Assembly (NCBI GenBank): GCA_035651115.1
Contig: DASRGL010000431.1
Coordinates: forward strand, 3,915 to 67,914
DNA from: DASRGL01 sp035651115
GTDB taxonomy: Bacteria; Armatimonadota; Chthonomonadetes; Chthonomonadales; Chthonomonadaceae
Length of the DNA stretch: 64,000 bases
Reading direction: 5' to 3'
Shown: positions 59,598-64,000 of the stretch, piece by piece
How the letters are laid out: each line of letters starts with the position of its first letter
Numbering within the stretch: the stretch's first letter is position 1
Program-made: the position numbers and the translations under genes
The notes under the pieces: model-generated
Database searches by the model: none
What the model was told of the DNA's origin: nothing
The model's input: only the letters and a program-made list of their open reading frames with translations

Positions 59598-62235
59598 GTT
59601 CGAGGACGCGATACGGCCGCACGGGGGCGGAGATTCCCTTGACCTGCACGGGATCGCGCTGCTCCACGCGGAAGTCGCCGGAAGTCACCGCGTGGACCGT
59701 CTCGCTGATGACCACCTCGCCGCCCGCCGCGATGCTTTGCAGCCGATGGCCGACGACGACGGCAAGGCCGAGCGCCGTATAGTTGACCTGCGTATCGCCG
59801 CCCACCAGCCCCACGATGGCCTCGCCGTAGTGCAGGCCGAGGCCGATCTGAAGCGGCTGCCGCTCCTCCGATTGCAGTTCCTCGGTCACGCGGGCCGCCG
59901 CGTCGCGCATGGCGAGCGCGGCGCAGACGGCCCGCCGGACATCTTCGCGCGGTGATTCGCCGACGCGGAAGATCGCCATCAGGCCGTCGCCAGTGTATTT
60001 GTCCAGGATGCCGCCGTGCGCCGTCAGCACCTCGGTCAGCGCGGTCATGTACTTATTGATGACATAGACGACATCATCCGGTCGGTGCTGCTCGGCGAAG
60101 GGCGTAAAGCCGCGCGCGTCCGCGAACAGCACGCAGACCATCTGGCGCTTGCCCTGCAATCCCAACCGGTCGTCTGCCGTCGCCAGCACCTCTTCGACCG
60201 CTTCGGGAGCCAGGAAGCGCCGCAGCCAGTCGCGCTCGGTGCGCTCCAGCGCGAACGTGAACTGCGTGACCAGCAGGTAGGCTCCGAGAATGGCCGTGAT
60301 GGGCGCGACCGGGTCTATCCAGGTTCCGCGCAGAAAGGCCAGGATCGCCAGAAGGAAGACGAGGAAGATGGGAATGACGGTGCGCCATCCGGCGTCCAGC
60401 GGATCGCGGCCCACGCAGCGATGCCCGACCCACGCGCCGAACAGAAGCGTTCCCAGCACGGCGATGAGCAGGTTGGGCTGCGCGATGAACGCCGAGGAGA
60501 GCAGCGCCGCTGTCGCATGGGCCAGGGCTTCGGCGCGGGGGATCGGGCCAAGCGGCGTCTCGCGGATGTGCCGCGTCAGCGAGTCGAGAAAGACGATCTT
60601 GTCGCGGAAATAGACCTGCGGCGGCAGCCATCGGCCCGCCTCGCCGTTTGCCGGACCGACATAGAGCGGCTCTTCGCGCAGCACGCTGCCATAGGCGATA
60701 TGGGCAAAATCGCGCCCCGGTTCCGTACCCCGAAAGTCCACCAGCACGGTTCCCGGCCGCACCTGGGGAGCCTGCACGCCCGCGATCTCCACGCGGCTGG
60801 GATGGCCCGGCATGGGCTGTAGCGTCGGCTCCCGGCCCAGCGCGGCGGCAAACAGCAGGATAGGAACCGGCAGGAATTCGCCCGGCTGTGTCGAGAGGGC
60901 GGGAAGCCGCGTCGTGTAGGCGGCGAGATCGGCCTGCCCGACTGCCGCCGCCGCCCGCGCCAGTTCCCCGATGGCCCCCTCTTTCCGTCTTGCCGCTTCG
61001 AGCGCCTCCTGCGGCACGGCCAGGACGACGTTCCCGGCCTGGCGCATCGCCGCCGCCAGCTTCGGCACGTCCTGCTGCGTGCGCTGCACTTCCTGCATGG
61101 TGAGCCGGGGTTCGTTGTGGGGCGCGAGATGTTCGGCGTTCTCGTTCACGCCGAAAGCGGGCAGAGGCAGCACGATGCGCAGCGCGCCCCAGGAGCGCAG
61201 TTTGCGCAGCATCTCCGCCTGGATCGCGGCCTCCGAGCGGGTCGTCAGGGCCAGATGGCGCGCGGAGGCGTCCATCTCCAGCAGCACGATCCGCTCTCGC
61301 TGGGCCACGCCGGCCTGATTGGCGTTCTCGGCGGCCCAGAGCGCCGCGTTCCGGCTCTGGATGAGGGCGACGAGCGCCCCTGCCCGGAGCGGCACGAGCA
61401 GGTTTGCGGCGGCGATCAGGGCGAACAGGCCCGCGACCAGGCCGAGCGCTGCGCCGCGCAGATCGAGAAGCTGTACGCGGCCCCGGCGCATCCGCCGCAC
61501 CACCAGCCGCCGCCCGATCTGCCGAACCAGCCGCCACGCCCCCTGCTGCGGGTCGTAGGCGAAGCGGTGGATGGCGATACAGGCCCAGGCGGTAAACACC
61601 GGGAGGCCCCATACCAGCGTGAGGACGGCCAGAGGCGCGGCATTGGAGGCGCGGAACGTGAAGGTGAGCGGCAGCCGGACCGTCACCAGCAGCGTGAACA
61701 GCAGAATCGTCCACCAGGCCCCCGCGCCGGTGCGCGCGGGGTTCTCTTTCTCCGGCCAGCGCCGCCCGACGAACGCGCCGATGCAGGCTCCGACGCCTCC
61801 GAGCGTCAGCAGCACGAGAAACTGAATCGGCGCGACGGCCAGCACGAGCAGAAGCAGCAGGCTGGAGGTGGGAATAGGCGGCAGCCCGGTCGCTTCCGTA
61901 ACGGCTCCAAGCGACTCCAGACTGGAAGAGAGCAGGAGCGTTCCCAGGATGGTCAGCCAGAAGGCCCATCGGAAGGCGACGGCCCGCCCGCGCAGCGGTT
62001 GGCGCAGGTGGAACAGCCCCCAGACGACGGCGACGCCCGCGAGAATGCAGTCGGCGGCGATCCAGAGGCCGAACAACAGCCACCCGAAGACCTGGGGCGC
62101 AAGCGCCAATCCCACCAGATACAGCGCCGCGCTCCACCACGCCGCCCGGACTGCGCGGCGGGGACTTCGGCGCAGTTCCCAGAGGGAAAGAAGCAGGCCG
62201 CGCACCCGGTTGAGGAGAGTCTGCGTTCGCGTCAT
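59581..62235 (-). CDS. Membrane-bound class III adenylate/guanylate cyclase with CHASE2-like sensor
   Basis: 884 residues. The N-terminal membrane part (about 35-285, six or so helices) is followed by a CHASE2-like extracytoplasmic domain (about 290-600, with FRGTEPGRDFAHIAYGSVLR and YFRDKIVFLDSLTRHIRETP). Three more helices lead to the cyclase domain (about 690-880). VCVLFADARGFTPFAEQHRP holds the first metal Asp and ILDKYTGDGLMAIFRVG the second; NYTALGLAVVVGHRLQ is the transition-state region. Makes a cyclic nucleotide that a Crp-type regulator such as the one at 3.1 kb might read (inference). TATACT ends six bases before the ATG, so the mRNA may be leaderless. Confidence 0.9.
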   Translation of the reverse strand: MTRTQTLLNRVRGLLLSLWELRRSPRRAVRAAWWSAALYLVGLALAPQVFGWLLFGLWIAADCILAGVAVVWGLFHLRQPLRGRAVAFRWAFWLTILGTLLLSSSLESLGAVTEATGLPPIPTSSLLLLLVLAVAPIQFLVLLTLGGVGACIGAFVGRRWPEKENPARTGAGAWWTILLFTLLVTVRLPLTFTFRASNAAPLAVLTLVWGLPVFTAWACIAIHRFAYDPQQGAWRLVRQIGRRLVVRRMRRGRVQLLDLRGAALGLVAGLFALIAAANLLVPLRAGALVALIQSRNAALWAAENANQAGVAQRERIVLLEMDASARHLALTTRSEAAIQAEMLRKLRSWGALRIVLPLPAFGVNENAEHLAPHNEPRLTMQEVQRTQQDVPKLAAAMRQAGNVVLAVPQEALEAARRKEGAIGELARAAAAVGQADLAAYTTRLPALSTQPGEFLPVPILLFAAALGREPTLQPMPGHPSRVEIAGVQAPQVRPGTVLVDFRGTEPGRDFAHIAYGSVLREEPLYVGPANGEAGRWLPPQVYFRDKIVFLDSLTRHIRETPLGPIPRAEALAHATAALLSSAFIAQPNLLIAVLGTLLFGAWVGHRCVGRDPLDAGWRTVIPIFLVFLLAILAFLRGTWIDPVAPITAILGAYLLVTQFTFALERTERDWLRRFLAPEAVEEVLATADDRLGLQGKRQMVCVLFADARGFTPFAEQHRPDDVVYVINKYMTALTEVLTAHGGILDKYTGDGLMAIFRVGESPREDVRRAVCAALAMRDAAARVTEELQSEERQPLQIGLGLHYGEAIVGLVGGDTQVNYTALGLAVVVGHRLQSIAAGGEVVISETVHAVTSGDFRVEQRDPVQVKGISAPVRPYRVLELTSAP

Positions 62236-62253
62236 GTCCCAAGTATACCTTAT

Positions 62254-62287
62254 GACCTGACCCCCGTCCCCTGGACGGGGTCAGGTC
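62254..62287. promoter_or_regulatory. Palindrome between the divergent cyclase and MocA genes
   Basis: GACCTGACCCC, one bulged C, GTCC, loop CCT, then GGACGGGGTCAGGTC: a 15-bp stem. Its position at the cyclase promoter suggests an operator or hairpin; it may instead be a small member of the GC-rich repeats. Confidence 0.55.
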
Positions 62288-62349
62288 AAAGCAGGAGACA
62301 GAGCGCGGCAAGGCTAAGATAACAAGCAACACTGGGCAGGAGGGCCATC

Positions 62350-63363
62350 ATGCGGCTTGGATTGATCGGTTCGACGGGACACTGGCAGACCTATGCGCCC
62401 GCGCTGAAGACCTTTCCCGATCTCGCGCTCGTGGCGGTCGCGGCGGCCGGGCCGGAAGAGACGACCGGCGCGTTCGACCATGCGCCCGGCCTGACGGTGG
62501 ACACGCGCCGCTACGACGACGCGCACAAGATGCTCGACACAGCAAAGCTGGACGTGGTGCAGGTCTGCTGCCGTCCCGACCGAATCCCGCAGTGGACGCA
62601 GGTCTGCCTGGAGCGCGGCCTGCCGACGCTGGCGGAAAAGCCGCTCGCGATGGACCTGCCGACGCTGGAGAGCGTCTATAACACAGCGAAGCGGACGAAA
62701 ACGCCGCTCATTCCGATGCATACGATGCGCGGCGAGCCGACGCTGGCGGCGATACGCGAGGCGGTTCAGAGCGGCAAGATCGGCACGCCGCTCTTGAGTT
62801 TCAGCCAGAAGACCTACAAATGGGGCAAAACGCGCCCGGACTACTTCCGCGACCGCCGCACGTTCCCCGGCATCGCGCCCTATATCGGCATCCACGCCTT
62901 CGACTGGCTGCACTGGATACTCGGCGATGTCTTCACCGAGGTCTCCGGGTACGAAGGCGTGACGGCCCGCCCGGACTATCCGGCCTGCGCGAGCCAGGCG
63001 GCGTTCGCGCTCGCTATGCAGAACGGCGGAAACGCCGCGCTCACCCTGGACTATCTGCGCCCGGAGACCGCCCCGACGCACGGCGACGAGCGGCTGCGCA
63101 TCATCGGGACGGAGGGCGTCGTCGAGACAGTGTTGATAGATCGCAAGGTGACGCTCATCACCGCCAAAGAGGGGCCGCGCACGCTTCCATTGACCACGCC
63201 GCCGGACATCTTCACGCGGTTCGTTCGCTCCCTGCGCGGCGATGGCCCGCCTCCCTTCACGCTTGCCGAATCCTGCCGCATCACCGAGATCGGCATCAAG
63301 GCGCAGCAGGCCGCCGACAGCAAACACGCCGTCTCCCTCAGGGATTCGCCGTTTCGCGATTAG
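62350..63363 (+). CDS. Gfo/Idh/MocA family oxidoreductase, second copy
   Basis: 337 residues. The N-terminal MRLGLIGSTGHWQTYAPALK is a short, atypical glycine motif (GSTGHW rather than GxGxxG). TLAEKPLAMDLPTLE has the family EKP (K about 97). The C-terminal domain has IAPYIGIHAFDWLHWILGD with the catalytic-type His/Asp pair. Somewhat shorter than the copy at 15 kb and only distantly similar. CAGGAGG lies seven bases before the ATG. Next to a PhyH oxygenase on the other strand, the same pairing as at 15 kb. Substrate unknown. Confidence 0.88.
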   Translation: MRLGLIGSTGHWQTYAPALKTFPDLALVAVAAAGPEETTGAFDHAPGLTVDTRRYDDAHKMLDTAKLDVVQVCCRPDRIPQWTQVCLERGLPTLAEKPLAMDLPTLESVYNTAKRTKTPLIPMHTMRGEPTLAAIREAVQSGKIGTPLLSFSQKTYKWGKTRPDYFRDRRTFPGIAPYIGIHAFDWLHWILGDVFTEVSGYEGVTARPDYPACASQAAFALAMQNGGNAALTLDYLRPETAPTHGDERLRIIGTEGVVETVLIDRKVTLITAKEGPRTLPLTTPPDIFTRFVRSLRGDGPPPFTLAESCRITEIGIKAQQAADSKHAVSLRDSPFRD

Positions 63364-63562
63364 CTCCCCTCCCTGGCCCTCCCCCAAGAACAGGGGGAGG
63401 GAACGTTTGAGGCGCGGGCGTCTCTGTAGCTTGTCATTCTGAGCGGAGCGAAGAAGCTCAAGGCAGAGACCCTTCGCTGCGCTCAGGGTGACAAACAGAG
63501 GAAGACGTGATTGTTTGGCTCCCCTCCCCCTGTTCTTGGGGGGAGGGCCAGGGAGGGGGGCC
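63364..63562. repeat. Nested foldback between convergent genes
   Basis: Outer arms CTCCCCTCCCTGGCCCTCCC (63364 on) and GGGAGGGCCAGGGAGGGG (ending near 63558) are inverse. Inner arms CTTGTCATTCTGAGCGGAGC (63434 on) and CTTCGCTGCGCTCAGGGTGA with CAAAC (63472 on) are also inverse. The right edge abuts the stop codon of the PhyH gene. Confidence 0.88.
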
Positions 63563-64000
63563 TACTCCCACCGATCCAGGCCAAGCAGTTTGCGGCCCAG
63601 AGGAGTCAGTTGCGCGGGCTGGTTGGCGCGGGACTCCTTATGAGGATAGTTCAGTCCTCTGGCCCATTTCGGCACGAGGGTGTCCCGCCAGCAGGCGATG
63701 CGCTCCGCCCGCTCCGCCTCGGCGTCCCAGATGCTATATCGCTGGCGGTGCGTCTGCGCCTCCGCCGCTTCCGGGGCCGGGTACATGGTGATGTACTGCG
63801 CCAGGCGCGGCCTGTCGGAGACGTTGTGGCCGTTGCCGTGCGGCAGCAGCGAGTTCCAGATCAGCAGGTCGCCCGCCTTGCCGGGGATGGGAAGGATGGC
63901 CTCGTCCGGAACCTGCGGCTGCGGCGCGTCGCCGGGCTGCGTGCGTATCCACTCCAGCGTCTCCCGAAAGACGCTCGGCGCGCACTGAAATCCGCCCTGG
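63562..64000 (-). CDS. PhyH-type Fe(II)/2-oxoglutarate dioxygenase, C-terminal part
   Basis: The window ends inside this gene; 145 codons are visible. AGDLLIWNSLLPHGNGHNVS holds the distal iron His, and DRPRLAQYITMYP the Arg for 2-oxoglutarate. Then comes a helical end (RIACWRDTLVPKW) closing at TAG 63564-63562. The HxD half lies beyond the window edge. Members hydroxylate small organic acids or secondary metabolites; the substrate is unknown. It is an intact-looking relative of the remnant at 14.84 kb. Confidence 0.85.
   Translation of the reverse strand, partial: QGGFQCAPSVFRETLEWIRTQPGDAPQPQVPDEAILPIPGKAGDLLIWNSLLPHGNGHNVSDRPRLAQYITMYPAPEAAEAQTHRQRYSIWDAEAERAERIACWRDTLVPKWARGLNYPHKESRANQPAQLTPLGRKLLGLDRWE

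Noticed and set aside
60074..62332. 752-codon second frame over the cyclase gene
   Set aside because: Low-complexity Arg/Pro/Ala composition; the other frame has all CHASE2-like and cyclase motifs.

Overview
The window is GC-rich chromosomal DNA from a bacterium that most resembles Armatimonadota. The two prepilin-like DUF1559 proteins with the start FTLIELLVVIAIIAILAAIL followed by FAQAREKAR, the many Gfo/Idh/MocA oxidoreductases, a sugar-phosphate-isomerase-type TIM barrel, PhyH-type oxygenases, CehA/McbA, DUF1080, DUF4380 and DUF6785 proteins all fit that phylum. This placement is inference from protein families, not from a marker gene. No CRISPR array, prophage or rRNA was seen.

Layout. 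0-9 kb: pyrimidine-nucleoside phosphorylase, a GAF histidine kinase, a Crp/Fnr regulator, a large GH5-like glycoside hydrolase and a dihydrolipoyl acyltransferase (E2). 8.6-11.5 kb: first DUF1559 protein with a repeat-type activator site, a tiny lipoprotein, and a D-2-hydroxyacid dehydrogenase interrupted by an in-frame TAG. 11.7-18.4 kb: SWIM and HEAT-repeat proteins, a PhyH remnant fused to a MocA-type oxidoreductase, and hisS with two small partners. 18.7-25.9 kb: a two-gene Co/Ni ECF transporter (CbiM-CbiQ fusion plus CbiO), GNAT, HemW, small proteins, a LuxR-type HTH and a TIM-barrel isomerase. 26-28.4 kb: second DUF1559 protein, nested IS4 and IS256 remnants, a 45-bp palindrome and a tRNA-Met. 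28.4-35.3 kb: DUF4380, 3-hydroxyacyl-CoA dehydrogenase, selenium-binding protein/methanethiol oxidase, ferredoxin, tandem DUF1080, and an Fe-S protein like the N-terminal part of a formate dehydrogenase. 35.5-42 kb: a tight operon of GT4 glycosyltransferase, DinB, GH63-like glycosidase, HAD phosphatase and FGGY sugar kinase. 42-49 kb: CoaX, a sugar-ABC ATPase, GlsB-like membrane protein, phosphoglucose/phosphomannose isomerase and CehA-like metallohydrolase. 49-53 kb: a gene-poor stretch with a likely 0.4-kb untranslated RNA and an amidohydrolase. 53-64 kb: ribose-type permease with a secreted nucleoside hydrolase, DUF6785 membrane protein, BON protein, an NRAMP-related transporter, a CHASE2-like adenylate cyclase, a second MocA protein and the C-terminal end of a PhyH oxygenase.

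Together the genes describe a heterotroph that takes apart complex carbohydrates and nucleosides (GH5, GH63, DUF1080, FGGY kinase, HAD phosphatase, PGI/PMI, nucleoside hydrolase and phosphorylase), handles divalent metals (ECF and NRAMP-like transporters) and senses nutrients through Crp, LuxR, histidine-kinase and cAMP signalling.

The most unusual feature is the density of palindromic repeats. One GC-rich foldback family sits between genes and also inside at least five otherwise intact coding sequences, where it stays open in frame. A second, cruciform-forming family of about 190 bp occurs near 11.6, 51.5, 53.1 and 55.4 kb. Other highlights are a promoter-to-terminator unit without a credible long ORF at 50.8-51.2 kb, and 11-bp-period TTAA repeats placed identically in front of both DUF1559 genes.
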